A stretch of 64,000 nt of DNA from Micrococcales bacterium 72-143 (GCA_001898835.1 MKVM01000005.1:248001-312000); one strand, 5' to 3'. Positions 26,559 to 35,963 are shown, counted from the stretch's first letter. The notes: generated from the letters alone by a model not told the origin. Program-made: numbers and translations.

Positions 26559-27203
26559 TCAGCGCTGCAGCCAGGCGACGACCGCGAGCACCCGCCGGTG
26601 GTCGGTGCCCGAGTCCTCGAGGCCGAGCTTGCCGAAGATGGCCGTCACGTTCTTCTCGACGGCGCCGATGCCGATGAACAGCTGCTTCGCGATGGCCGCG
26701 TTGCTGCGTCCCTCGGCCATGAGCTGCAGCACCTCGCGCTCCCGCGGCGTCAGTGACGCGAGCGGGTCGTGTCGGCGCCCGATGAGTTGCGCCACGACCT
26801 CCGGGTCGAGCACGGTGCCGCCAGCGGCGATGCGGTCGACCGCATCCGTGAGCTCCTCGAGGGATGCCACGCGGTCCTTCAGGAGGTACCCCACCCCGCC
26901 CGAACCCGCGCCGAGCAGCTCCTGGGCGTACGCGACCTCGACGTACTGGGACAGCAGCAGGATGCCGGTCTCGGGCAGCTCGTGCCGCAACCGGATGGCG
27001 GCGCGCACCCCCTCGTCGCGGAAGGTGGGCGGCATCCGCACGTCGAGCACGGCCAGCTCGGGCGCGAGCGTCGGTGCCGCCGCGAGCAGCTCGTCGGCAT
27101 CCCCGTAGGAGCCGACCACCTCGTGGCCGGCCTCCTCGAGCACGCGCACGAGCCCCTCCCGCAGGAGGACGGAATCGTCGGCAACCACCACGCGCACGCT
27201 CAC
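26559..27203 (-). CDS. NarL/LuxR-family response regulator
   Basis: A 214-residue regulator: receiver domain (acidic pair at the start, phospho-Asp in LAVLDVRMP, Lys in YLLKDRV) and a LuxR helix-turn-helix (LTPREREVLQLMAEGRSNAAIAKQL). Partner of the kinase 10 nt upstream. GTG start; TAGCCT at 27211-27216 includes the kinase stop and could give a second, leaderless transcript. Confidence 0.92.
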   Translation of the reverse strand: MSVRVVVADDSVLLREGLVRVLEEAGHEVVGSYGDADELLAAAPTLAPELAVLDVRMPPTFRDEGVRAAIRLRHELPETGILLLSQYVEVAYAQELLGAGSGGVGYLLKDRVASLEELTDAVDRIAAGGTVLDPEVVAQLIGRRHDPLASLTPREREVLQLMAEGRSNAAIAKQLFIGIGAVEKNVTAIFGKLGLEDSGTDHRRVLAVVAWLQR

Positions 27204-27213
27204 GACCCCCAGG

Positions 27214-28566
27214 CTAGCGAGCGACCGCGGGGCCGACGGGCAGCGGCAGGTGCGCGACGACGTGCGTCGGCCCGCCCGCGGGGCTCACGAGCTCGACCGC
27301 ACCCCCGAGGCCGCGCAGCCGCTCCTCGATACCGGCGAGGCCGTGGCCCTCCTTGGCCGATGCGCCGCCCACCCCGTCGTCGGTGACGACGACGTCGAGC
27401 CAGCGCGGCTGCCCCGCCTCATCGGGCCGCAGCTCGAGCCGCACCCAGGCGTTCTCGGCGGCGGCGTGCTTGGCGACGTTCGTGAGCGCCTCGGCGGCGA
27501 TGAAGTAGGCGTTGCGCTCGAGCTCGGGCGGCAGCACGAATCCGGCGGGCAGCAGCGACTCGACGTGGGTCGGCAGCGGCGCCCGCACGGCGAGCGACTC
27601 GAGGGCGGCGACGAGGCCGCGGTCGAGCAGGATGGGCGGGGCGAAGCCGCGGGACAGCGCGCGCAGTTCCTCGAGCGCCTCCTTCGACTGGCTGCGGGCC
27701 TGCGCGATGAGCTCGCGGGCGGCATCCGGGTCCCTCTCCAGCTGGCGCTCGGCCGAGGCGAGGTCCATCTGCAGCCGCACGAGGCGCTGCTGCGGCCCGT
27801 CGTGGATGTCGCGCTCGAGCCGGCGCAGTGCCGTGCCCTCGGCGGCGACCGCCGCGCTGCGCGAGGCGGAGAGGTCGGCCATCTGCACCCGCAGCTCCTC
27901 GGAGCGGAACGCGGACAGCATCCCACGGGCGATGCCGTGGTGGATCCAGGTGAGGCCGTGGGTGACGAACGGCAGCGTCAGCAGGAACACGAGCCCCAGG
28001 ACGAAGACGATCGCGCCGTGCAGCACGGGGCTCTCGAGCAGCTCCGGCACCTCGACACCGCGGTCGTCGAGCAGCTCCACGAGCCCCCAGAGCCCGACGG
28101 CGCCGTCCGGCAGGAACACGGCGTAGACGGGGAACAGCACCCCCGCGAGCGCGACCGACAGCCAGGTGATCGTGATCGACCACGAGACGATCCCGACGAC
28201 CGGGTTCACGATCGAGCCGTGCAGCAGGTAGAGCCAGTAATGGCCGTCGACGACGGGCGCGATCAGCTTCGCGAGCGCGCTGCCGCCCCGCGCCGTGCGG
28301 TCCCAGCGCGGCGGGGTGATCGCCGGGAACAGCGCGCCACGAAGGCGCCACAGCTCGAGGATTCCGAAGCCGCGTGCCACGAAGAGCGCGGCGAGCACGA
28401 GGAATACGCCCACGACGATGGGGATCATGCCGACACCCGTCCAGAAGAGCGTCATGAGCAGGCTGACGCCGACGACCGTGATGGGCAGCAGCGGCAGGAG
28501 GAAGCCCAGCTCGGGCAGCAGCCCCGCCCAGTACCGGCCGTAGCCGCGCCGCGTCGTCGTCTCCAT
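27214..28566 (-). CDS. Sensor histidine kinase, HisKA_3 type
   Basis: A 450-residue kinase with about five or six N-terminal helices in a sensor domain (residues 15-225), the dimerisation/phospho-acceptor motif RDIHDGPQQRLVRLQMDL (about 265) and an HATPase domain (EALTNVAKHA, DDGVGG, GHGLAGIEERL). It pairs with the next gene's NarL-type regulator. The signal is unknown. Start METTTRR chosen over an ATG 12 codons upstream. Confidence 0.9.
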   Translation of the reverse strand: METTTRRGYGRYWAGLLPELGFLLPLLPITVVGVSLLMTLFWTGVGMIPIVVGVFLVLAALFVARGFGILELWRLRGALFPAITPPRWDRTARGGSALAKLIAPVVDGHYWLYLLHGSIVNPVVGIVSWSITITWLSVALAGVLFPVYAVFLPDGAVGLWGLVELLDDRGVEVPELLESPVLHGAIVFVLGLVFLLTLPFVTHGLTWIHHGIARGMLSAFRSEELRVQMADLSASRSAAVAAEGTALRRLERDIHDGPQQRLVRLQMDLASAERQLERDPDAARELIAQARSQSKEALEELRALSRGFAPPILLDRGLVAALESLAVRAPLPTHVESLLPAGFVLPPELERNAYFIAAEALTNVAKHAAAENAWVRLELRPDEAGQPRWLDVVVTDDGVGGASAKEGHGLAGIEERLRGLGGAVELVSPAGGPTHVVAHLPLPVGPAVAR

Positions 28567-28609
28567 GCCACCAGCATCCCGGATGCCGGCGCGGCCCGGC
28601 ATCCGGGTG

Positions 28610-31600
28610 TCAGACCGACACGCGGTGGGGATAGCCCCCCAACCTCACGACCCGGTCGGCGTCGTCGTGATCGTCGACCCGGTGCGACACGAGCACGACC
28701 ATGCGGTCGGCGCCCGCGACGCGGATGTCGGCCATGAGGGCGCGCGCCGTCGGCTCGTCGAGGTGAGCGGTGGGCTCGTCGAGCAGCAGCAGCTCGGCAC
28801 GCGCGAGGAGAGCGCGGGCGATCGCGAGGCGCTGCCGTTCGCCGCCGGAGAGAGCGCGCCCCGCCTGGCCGACGCGCGTCGCGAGCCCGTCGGGGAGCGT
28901 CTCGAGCAGCGCGCCGAGGCCGGCCCGCCCGAGCGCCTCGGCGAGCTCGGTGTCGTCGGGGACGTCGTCGCGCGGCCGCCCGATGAGCAGGTTGCCGCGG
29001 ATCGTGGAGTCGAAGACGTGCGCCTCCTGCGGGCACCACGCCACGTGCCGGCCCCAGGCGGCGCGGTCGAGCCCGGCGACGGGCGCACCGTCGGCGCGGA
29101 CCGCGCCCTCGTCGGGCGCGATCGAGCCCATGATCATGGCGAGCAGGGTCGACTTGCCGGAGCCAGACGGTCCCGCGATGCGCAGCCGCTCCCCCGGCAC
29201 GAGCGCGGCGTCGACGCCCGCGAACAGCGGATGCGCCGCGCCGGGGAGCACGCGCGTCACCCCGTCGAGCGCGAGGCCACCGACCGGCCCGTGGAGACGC
29301 TCGCCGCCGCCCAGCGTCTCGGGTGCCTCGAGCAGCGGTGCGAGACGGGTGAGCACGGCCCGCAGTGTCCGGATGCGACGCGCGGCGGCCGCGACCCCGT
29401 CGACCGCCTCGACGAGCGCGAGCGCCAGCAGCGCGACGACCGCGACCGTCGCGGTGGGCGTGCCGGCCGGGGCGAGCACCGGCACCGCGACGGCGAGCCC
29501 CGCGCATCCCGCGAGGGCGAACGCGGTGCCGAGACCGGATGCCATCGCCGCCCGCCGCTCGGCGGCCGCGAGCCGGTCCCCGACCCGGTCGATCGCGGCG
29601 AGCGCCGCGGGAGCGAGGCCGCCGCCGCGCAGCTCGTCCGCTGCCGCGCCGAGGGCGCTCATCCGCCGCACGAGAGCCGAGCGCGCCGCAACCCGGCCGC
29701 CGTCTGCGGTGCCCGCGGCGAGCAGGCCGCCGAGTGCGGCGAGCGCGACGGTGGCGAGCAGCACGAACCACACGACGCCCGCCAGCTCGGGGGCGAGGAT
29801 CGTCGTGGTGAGCCCGACCCCGGCCACCGCGACCACCCCGGCCGCGATCGGCGGGATGACGCGGGGCAGCTGCTCGCGCAGCTCGGCGGGCTCCGTCACG
29901 AGCACGTCGAGGGTCGCGCCCGGGCCGAGCAGCCCGCGCATCGCCGGTCCCTGAGCGGCGAGCCGGCGCCACAGCCGCAGGCGGAGCGCATCCGTCGCCC
30001 GGAACACCGCGTCATGCGCGAGCAGCCGCTCCACGTAGCGGGCCACGGGGCGCCCCAGACCGAAGAAGCGCACCCCGACGATCGCGACGAGCAGGTACAT
30101 GATCGCGGGTTCCTCGGAGGCCCGCACGATGAGCCAGCCCGAGACGCCGGTGAGCGCCAGACCGAGACCGATCGCGAGAGACGCCATCGCCGCGGCGCCC
30201 GCCCAGCGCCATCCGGATGCGGCGAGCACCGCCATCCCCGCTGATCGAGCAGCCCGCGCACGCCACCCCGCTGGCCGAGCAGCCCGCGCAGCAGGCAACC
30301 CCGCCGGTTGAGTAGCCCGCGCAGCGGGCGTATCGAAACCCCCGTCCGCACCACGAGCGGCGGTGCTGGGCGTCTCGACACGCGCCTGCGGTGCCGCCGG
30401 ACCGGCGGGGTGGCCGGCGCGCGGCGGCGCCACCTCCACCACCTCGTCCGCGAGCGCGAGCGTCGCCGCCTCATGCGACACGAGCACCGTCGCCACGCGG
30501 TCGGCGCGGGCCCGGATCGCCGAACGGACCAGGCCGGCCGAGGCCTCGTCAAGGTGCGCCGTCGGCTCGTCGAGCACGAGCAGCCGCGCCCCGGCGTCCA
30601 CCCGCGCGAGGGCGCGCGCGATCCCCGCGCGCCGCTGCTCGCCGGGGCTCAACTCCGCGAGCGGTACGAGCAGCAGTCCGTCGAGGCCCAGCTCGGCCGC
30701 GCGGGCGCGCGCAGCGTCCGCATCCGCTCCCGCGAGCGCGAGCTCCGCGAGGAGCGTCTCCTCCGCGAACCGTGGGGTCTGGGCGGCGTAGGCCGTACGG
30801 GCGGGGTCGCCCGTGACGGAGCCGGTGAGCTCCGCGTCGGCGGGGAGCGCGCCGACGAGCGCCGCGAGCGCCGTCGACTTGCCGCATCCGCTCGGCCCGG
30901 CGAGCGCGGTGATGCGCCCCTCCACCGGGCGCACGGTGAGCGCCGACAGCACCGGCGCGCGCCCCGGGAACCGCACCCCGACCGCCACGAGCGCGGGTTC
31001 CCCCGGCGCGGGCACGGCGGAGGTGCGTCCGTCGGCGAGCAGCTCGCGCACGCGACGCAGCGCCGAGAGCCCGTCCTGCGAGGAATGGAACGCCGCGCCC
31101 ACGTCGCGCAGCGCGGTGAAGCACTCGGGCGCGAGCAGCAGCACGAGCACCGCCACCTCGAGCGTCACCTCCCCCGAGAGCAGGCGGACCCCGAGGAACA
31201 CCGCGATGACGGCGACCGAGATCGTCGCGATGAGCTCGAGCGCGAGCGCCGAGAGGAACGCTGTGCGCAGCGTCAGCATGGTGCGGCGCCGGTAGTCGGA
31301 CTGGATGCGGTCGAGGGCGGCGAGCTGCTCCTCGAGCCGCCCGAGCCCGACGAGCACCGGGAGGCCGCGGGCGAGCTCCACGAGGTGGTCGGCGAGCCGC
31401 GTGAGCGCGTCGGTCGCCCGGTCGACGCGGTCGCGGGTGTGCATGCCGATGAGCACCATGAACACCGGCACGAGCGGGATCGTGCAGGCGAGCACGACGG
31501 CCGAGAGCAGGTCGGCCCCCAGGATGCGCAGCCCGGCGGCCAGCGGCACGATGACGGCCGACACCATCGCCGGCACGGCCACGCCGAAGTAGTCGTCGAG

Positions 31601-31957
31601 GGCGTCGAGCCCCTCGGTCGCGAGCACCGCCGTGCCGCCGCCCGCCGCATCCCCCGCCGCGATGCGCGCCGTCAGCTCCCGGCGCAGCCGCGTCTTCGCG
31701 CGGATCGCGGCGCGCCGCGCGAGAACCGCCTGCGCCCAGGAGGCGCCCGCCCGCAGCAGCACGCCCACCGCGCCGAGCGCGAGCCAGGCGGCGGGATCCC
31801 CGCCCGAGGCGAAGGCCGCGAGCTGGCGTGCGATCGACTCCGCGATGAGCAGGATGCCGACGGCGCCGGCGACGCTCGCGAGCACCACGGGCACGAGCGC
31901 GCGGGCACCGCCCGGGCCCAGCTCGGGCCGCGGGCGGGCGCTGCGCTCGGCGGTCAT
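28610..31957 (-). CDS. cydDC: Fused CydD-CydC ABC transporter for cytochrome bd assembly
   Basis: A 1115-residue fusion. Residues 1-310 hold the CydD membrane domain, then an ATPase (GPSGCGKST, signature LSPGEQRR, LLVLDEPTAHLDE); from about 575 the CydC membrane domain, then a second ATPase (GPSGSGKST, LSGGERQR, LLLLDEPTAHLDE). CydDC exports reductants needed to load haem into cytochrome bd. Separate genes are usual in E. coli; the fusion is common in actinobacteria. The linker (about 540-575) is built from a palindromic repeat element. One nt separates it from cydB. Confidence 0.95.
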   Translation of the reverse strand: MTAERSARPRPELGPGGARALVPVVLASVAGAVGILLIAESIARQLAAFASGGDPAAWLALGAVGVLLRAGASWAQAVLARRAAIRAKTRLRRELTARIAAGDAAGGGTAVLATEGLDALDDYFGVAVPAMVSAVIVPLAAGLRILGADLLSAVVLACTIPLVPVFMVLIGMHTRDRVDRATDALTRLADHLVELARGLPVLVGLGRLEEQLAALDRIQSDYRRRTMLTLRTAFLSALALELIATISVAVIAVFLGVRLLSGEVTLEVAVLVLLLAPECFTALRDVGAAFHSSQDGLSALRRVRELLADGRTSAVPAPGEPALVAVGVRFPGRAPVLSALTVRPVEGRITALAGPSGCGKSTALAALVGALPADAELTGSVTGDPARTAYAAQTPRFAEETLLAELALAGADADAARARAAELGLDGLLLVPLAELSPGEQRRAGIARALARVDAGARLLVLDEPTAHLDEASAGLVRSAIRARADRVATVLVSHEAATLALADEVVEVAPPRAGHPAGPAAPQARVETPSTAARGADGGFDTPAARATQPAGLPAARAARPAGWRARAARSAGMAVLAASGWRWAGAAAMASLAIGLGLALTGVSGWLIVRASEEPAIMYLLVAIVGVRFFGLGRPVARYVERLLAHDAVFRATDALRLRLWRRLAAQGPAMRGLLGPGATLDVLVTEPAELREQLPRVIPPIAAGVVAVAGVGLTTTILAPELAGVVWFVLLATVALAALGGLLAAGTADGGRVAARSALVRRMSALGAAADELRGGGLAPAALAAIDRVGDRLAAAERRAAMASGLGTAFALAGCAGLAVAVPVLAPAGTPTATVAVVALLALALVEAVDGVAAAARRIRTLRAVLTRLAPLLEAPETLGGGERLHGPVGGLALDGVTRVLPGAAHPLFAGVDAALVPGERLRIAGPSGSGKSTLLAMIMGSIAPDEGAVRADGAPVAGLDRAAWGRHVAWCPQEAHVFDSTIRGNLLIGRPRDDVPDDTELAEALGRAGLGALLETLPDGLATRVGQAGRALSGGERQRLAIARALLARAELLLLDEPTAHLDEPTARALMADIRVAGADRMVVLVSHRVDDHDDADRVVRLGGYPHRVSV
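30241..30341 (-). repeat. Palindromic repeat element in the cydDC linker
   Basis: Three degenerate units sharing GAGCAGCCCGCGCA start near 30247, 30277 and 30310, followed by GTATCGAAACCCC. The last unit matches the intergenic element at 39.24 kb (GGTTGAGTAG ... GTATCGAAACCCC). Unit spacing of 30 and 33 nt keeps the reading frame, giving tandem Ala/Arg-rich peptide repeats. Confidence 0.8.
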
Positions 31958-31958
31958 G

Positions 31959-33008
31959 TCAGCGGGCGCCCGCGACCGCGTCGGGGCGCACGGCGGGCAC
32001 CGCGTCGTGCGGCTCCGGCAGGTGCTGCGGGGCCACCCGCTTGCGGAACACCCAGTAGCTCCACGCCTGGTAGGCCAGGATCACGGGCAGCGCGACACCC
32101 GTCACGACCGTCATGACCATGAGCGTGTACCCCCCGCTCGCGGCGTTCCAGATCGTGAGGTCGTAGGCCGGGTCGATCGTCGAGGGCAGCACGACGGGGA
32201 ACACCGCCGCGAAGATGGATGCCGCCCCGAACGCCCCGAACGCGGCGAACCCCGTGAAGGCCCAGCCCTCGCGGCGACGGCGGGCGAACACCCAGCCCGC
32301 CACACCGACGACGACCGCGAGCCCCAGCAGGATCCAGCTCACGACGTTCCCGCCCTGCAGCTCGACGAGGATGGCCCAGCCGGCGATCGGCAGCAGCGCG
32401 ACGGGGGCGAGGCGCGGGACGAGCCCGCCCATCCGCTCGCGCACCGGGCCGTCGGTCTTGAGCGCGAGGAAGGTCGCGCCGTGCACGAGGCAGAAGCCGA
32501 CGAGCGCCAGCCCGCCCAGCACCGCCACGGGCGTCAGCCACACGAACGGGCCGCCCACCCGGTCGCCGTTCGCGTCGATCGGCAGCCCGGTGGTCGTGAG
32601 GGCGAGGCCCGCGCCGATGCCGAACGCGGCGACGAGCGAGCCGAGGCCGATCGACCAGTCCCAGAACCGCGTCCAGGCGCGCGAGACGATCTTTCCGCGG
32701 TACTCGATCGAGACGGCCCGCATGATGAGCCCCAACAGCACGAGCACGAGCGGCACGTAGAGGGTCGAGAACAGCGAGGCGTACCAGTACGGGAACGCCG
32801 CGAAGGTGCCCGCGCCGGCGGTCAGCAGCCACACCTCGTTGCCGTCCCACACGGGCCCGATCGCGTTGAGCATCACGCGGCGCTGCTTCTCGTCGCGCGC
32901 GCTGAACAGCATGTGCATGCCGACGCCGAGGTCGAAGCCCTCGAGCAGGATGTAGCCGCCCCAGAGCACCGCGATCGCGACGAACCAGACGACGGGGAGT
33001 GCGTCCAT
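31959..33008 (-). CDS. cydB: Cytochrome bd ubiquinol/menaquinol oxidase subunit II
   Basis: A 349-residue protein with eight or nine helices, starting MDALPVVWFVAIAVLWGGYILLEGFDLGVG, the CydB signature. It pairs with CydA in the high-affinity terminal oxidase used at low oxygen. It lies 30 nt after cydA and 1 nt before cydDC, in one operon. Confidence 0.97.
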   Translation of the reverse strand: MDALPVVWFVAIAVLWGGYILLEGFDLGVGMHMLFSARDEKQRRVMLNAIGPVWDGNEVWLLTAGAGTFAAFPYWYASLFSTLYVPLVLVLLGLIMRAVSIEYRGKIVSRAWTRFWDWSIGLGSLVAAFGIGAGLALTTTGLPIDANGDRVGGPFVWLTPVAVLGGLALVGFCLVHGATFLALKTDGPVRERMGGLVPRLAPVALLPIAGWAILVELQGGNVVSWILLGLAVVVGVAGWVFARRRREGWAFTGFAAFGAFGAASIFAAVFPVVLPSTIDPAYDLTIWNAASGGYTLMVMTVVTGVALPVILAYQAWSYWVFRKRVAPQHLPEPHDAVPAVRPDAVAGAR

Positions 33009-33038
33009 TTCCTTCTTCTCCGTTCCGGATGCTGCAGC

Positions 33039-34631
33039 TCAGTAGGCGAAGGCCAGGACGTCGTCGCGGTCGCCCGCTCCGGCATCCGTTCCGTCGCCCG
33101 GCTCGATGTCGTCGTGCGCGGCGAACAGCTCGGGCATGACGCCCGCGACGCCCGCCCGCACGAACCGGGCGAGGAGCATGACCTCGACGATCATGAGCAC
33201 GAGGTAGACGAGGCCGAGCGACACGAGCGAGAAGATGACCTCCCGCCCGTCGACACCCGGCGAGACGGCCGCCGCGGTGAACATGAACACCCCGTCGACG
33301 CCGCTCGGGTTGGGGTTGGGCGCCACCACGAAGGGCTGGCGGCCCATCTCGGTGAAGATCCAGCCCGCCGCGTTCGCGCCGAAGGGGGCCAGGATGCCGA
33401 ACACCGCGAGCTGCATGAGCGGCTTCGAGTTCGGCACGGTGCCCTTGCGGGTGATGAACAGGGCGACGGCGGCCGCGAACGCGGCGAGCGCGCCGAAGCC
33501 GATCATGATGCGGAAGCCCCAGTAGGTGACCTCGAGGTTCGGCAGGTAGTCGATGGCGGCCCCCGACCGCTCGCCGTAGATCGGGTCGTCGGGGAGGTTG
33601 GTGCCGTACTTCTCCTGGTACTCGGGGATCAGCTGGTTGAGTCCCGGGAGCTCGGTCGTGAAGTCGCCCTTGGCGAGGAACGACAGCATCCCGGGGATCT
33701 CGATGAGCGGCGTCACCTTGTCGCAGTCCTGCGAGCCGAGCTCCCCGATCGAGAGCACCGAGAAGCTCGTGCCCGTGTGGCAGGCCGCCTCGGCCGCCGC
33801 CATCTTGAGCGGCTGCTGCTCGTACATGAGCTTGCCCTGGATGTCTCCCGTGATCGCGACGGCGCCGAAGCCGACGATCGCGACGGCCGCGCCGATGCGC
33901 AGCGAGGTGATCCACACCCTGTGGTCCCGCGCGTCGCGGCCCGGGATCTCGGGCGCCTCGCCGACGATCACGCGACCCTTCGCATCCACGGTGTCGATCC
34001 CGTCGCGGCGGCGTCGCCACAGGTGGTACCAGCTGATGCCGAGCAGGAAGCCGCCGGCCACCGCGACCGCCCCCGCCATGGTGTGCGGGAACGCCGCGAG
34101 AACGGTGTTGTTGGTGAGCACGGCCCAGATGTCGACGAGCACCGGCTTGCCGTCGGTGAACTCGACACCCACCGGGTGCTGCATCCAGGAGTTCGCGGCG
34201 AGGATGAAGTAGGCCGAGATCCACGAGCCGATCACCGCGAGCCAGAGGGTCGCGAGGTGCACCCGCTTGGGGAGCCTGCCCCATCCGAAGATCCAGAGGC
34301 CGAGGAACGTCGACTCGACGAAGAACGCGAGCAGTCCCTCCATGGCGAGCGGGGCGCCGAAAACGTCGCCCACGAAGCGCGAGTACTCGCTCCACGCCAT
34401 CCCGAACTGGAACTCCTGCACGATGCCGGTCGCGACGCCCATGATGAAGTTGACGAGGTAGAGCTTCCCCCAGAACTTCGTCATCCGGAGCCACTTCTCA
34501 TCCCCGGTGCGCACCCACATGGTGTGCAGGATGGCGACGAGCAGGCCGAGCCCGAGCGTCAACGGGACCATCATGAAGTGGTAGACGGTCACGATGCCGA
34601 ACTGCCACCTGGCGATCTCGAGCGGATCCAC
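33039..34631 (-). CDS. cydA: Cytochrome bd oxidase subunit I
   Basis: A 530-residue protein with nine helices. The haem ligand His is in FGIVTVYHFMMVPLT (near 19); PHTMAGA carries the second His; GWIFTEMGRQPF matches the family's GRQPW loop with Phe for Trp. The Q loop is short, as in actinobacteria. GTG start with GGAGGAGG 7 nt upstream. First gene of cydA-cydB-cydDC, behind a DosR-like box and a separate palindrome. Confidence 0.97.
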   Translation of the reverse strand: MDPLEIARWQFGIVTVYHFMMVPLTLGLGLLVAILHTMWVRTGDEKWLRMTKFWGKLYLVNFIMGVATGIVQEFQFGMAWSEYSRFVGDVFGAPLAMEGLLAFFVESTFLGLWIFGWGRLPKRVHLATLWLAVIGSWISAYFILAANSWMQHPVGVEFTDGKPVLVDIWAVLTNNTVLAAFPHTMAGAVAVAGGFLLGISWYHLWRRRRDGIDTVDAKGRVIVGEAPEIPGRDARDHRVWITSLRIGAAVAIVGFGAVAITGDIQGKLMYEQQPLKMAAAEAACHTGTSFSVLSIGELGSQDCDKVTPLIEIPGMLSFLAKGDFTTELPGLNQLIPEYQEKYGTNLPDDPIYGERSGAAIDYLPNLEVTYWGFRIMIGFGALAAFAAAVALFITRKGTVPNSKPLMQLAVFGILAPFGANAAGWIFTEMGRQPFVVAPNPNPSGVDGVFMFTAAAVSPGVDGREVIFSLVSLGLVYLVLMIVEVMLLARFVRAGVAGVMPELFAAHDDIEPGDGTDAGAGDRDDVLAFAY

Positions 34632-34673
34632 GGGTGCCCTCCTCCGGTCGCGCGCACCGCGACCTCACGGTTC

Positions 34674-34695
34674 AACCTTCCGACTGCGGAAGGTT
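34674..34695. promoter_or_regulatory. 22-bp palindrome over the cydA promoter
   Basis: AACCTTCCG (34674-34682), 4-nt spacer, CGGAAGGTT (34687-34695): a perfect 9-bp inverted repeat. It overlaps the predicted -10 region, so it suits a repressor, or a hairpin at the start of the leader. Confidence 0.65.
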
Positions 34696-34703
34696 CGGCG
34701 TCA

Positions 34704-34717
34704 GGGCCCAAGGTCCC
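34704..34717. promoter_or_regulatory. DosR-like box upstream of cydA
   Basis: GGGCCCAAGGTCCC; the opposite strand reads GGGACCTTGGGCCC, close to the mycobacterial DosR box. A start site 42.5 nt from its centre would fall near 34668, after GAAGGT (34675-34680). Confidence 0.72.
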
Positions 34718-34791
34718 GCGTCGTCGTACGCCCGAAGTCGGGGTCGGCGTGCGAGGCCGACCCGTCGATGAAGGCGCGACCGATGCGCGTG

Positions 34792-35150
34792 TCAGCTGCG
34801 CGCTCGACGTCCCGCCCTCTCGGCGAAAGCGTCAACAGCCCGAAGAACGTCGTCGGCTCGCCAAACGGGCCCGAAGCCGTGCTCCGCCTTGCGCGAGATG
34901 ATGCCCGCATCAGCGAGCTTGTTGAGCGACGGATACGCGTTGGGCAGTTGCACGCCGAGTTCCCGCGCGACGGTACGGGCGTCGAGCACGGGACGACGGG
35001 CGAACACGTCGAGCAGCCGCCACGCACCGCTGTCGCGTCGCGCGACGAGGCGTCCGTCCCACTCGGACCGGATGCGATCGATCTCGGCGATGAGGGTACG
35101 CGAGTTTGCGATCGGCGCATCCGCCGCCGCCGGCACGATGGCGGGCGCGC
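34792..35150 (-). pseudogene. Fic-family protein, C-terminal remnant
   Basis: The reverse strand encodes a segment with LIAEIDRIRSEWDGRLVARR, DSGAWRLLDVFARRPVLDA, LGVQLPNAYPSLNKLADAG and a closing FAERAGRR, which reads as the winged-helix C-terminal domain of actinobacterial Fic proteins. No HPFxxGNGR catalytic motif or sensible start lies upstream in any reverse frame; the following 100 bp look unrelated. I read it as a truncated Fic gene whose 5' part is lost. The upstream limit is approximate. Confidence 0.65.
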
Positions 35151-35268
35151 AGCTCAACGTCGACCTGCTCCTGGAGGACGCCGCGGCCCGCCGCGGGCGG
35201 CTCGACTGAGGAGCGCGTCGCACGGCCGAAACCGTCTCGAAGCCGGCGCTCCGTGGCAGCATGGGCGC

Positions 35269-35916
35269 ATGCCGCGATCGACATCCCGCGAGGTGGCCCG
35301 CGTGCGCACTCGCGGGCTCATCGCCATCGTCGCGGGCGTGGTCGCCGCCGTCGCCACCGCGCCCCTGCTGGGAGTCGCGGGCGGACTGCTCGCCGGCTGG
35401 ACGGTGCTCGCGCTCGTGAGCGTCGCCTGGGTGCTGCTGCTCGTCTGGCCCATGGATGCCGCCCAGACCCGCGCCCACGCGACCGCCGAGGACCCGGGGC
35501 GGCGGGTGGCGCGGTTCATCGCGATCCTCGGAAGCGTCGCGAGCCTCGGCGCCGTCGCCGTCGTCATCGTGCAGGCGAAGCACGCGCCGGCCCTGCTCTC
35601 CGCCCTGCTCGCGGGCGTCGCGGTGCTGAGCGTCGCCGCATCGTGGGCGCTCATCCAGGTCGACTACCTGCTGCGCTACGCGCACCTCTACTACGCGGCC
35701 CCGGTTGGCGGCATCGACTTCAACCAGGACCAGCCGCCTCAGTACACCGACTTCGCCTACTTCTCGGTCGGCCTCGGCATGACCTACCAGGTGGCCGACA
35801 CCGACGTGCGCGACGGAGGCATCCGCCGCATCGTGATCGCCCAGACGCTGCTCGCCTACCTCTTCGGGGCGATCATCCTCGGCACGATCATCAACCTCAT
35901 CACGAGCCTCGGCTGA
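35269..35916 (+). CDS. DUF1345 membrane protein
   Basis: A 215-residue protein with five or six helices and the DUF1345 core YTDFAYFSVGLGMTYQVADTD (about 162-182), a region resembling a potassium-channel pore segment. Function unknown. The ATG at 35269 has only a weak GGCAGCATGGG upstream. It lies between cydA and pta on the plus strand; the DosR-like box for pta begins 11 nt after its stop. Confidence 0.85.
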   Translation: MPRSTSREVARVRTRGLIAIVAGVVAAVATAPLLGVAGGLLAGWTVLALVSVAWVLLLVWPMDAAQTRAHATAEDPGRRVARFIAILGSVASLGAVAVVIVQAKHAPALLSALLAGVAVLSVAASWALIQVDYLLRYAHLYYAAPVGGIDFNQDQPPQYTDFAYFSVGLGMTYQVADTDVRDGGIRRIVIAQTLLAYLFGAIILGTIINLITSLG

Positions 35917-35926
35917 GCCGGCCGCC

Positions 35927-35940
35927 GGGCCCAACGTCCC
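35927..35940. promoter_or_regulatory. DosR-like box upstream of pta
   Basis: GGGCCCAACGTCCC. Its centre lies 43.5 nt before the predicted leaderless start of pta at 35977, the usual place for a NarL-type activator that overlaps the -35 region. Confidence 0.75.
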
Positions 35941-35963
35941 GCCCGCGGGCCGGCGCGCTCGCG

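Noticed and set aside
34701-35120. Separate small plus- or minus-strand gene in the Fic remnant region
   Set aside because: Other frames show only Arg/Ser-rich shadow sequence without start signals.
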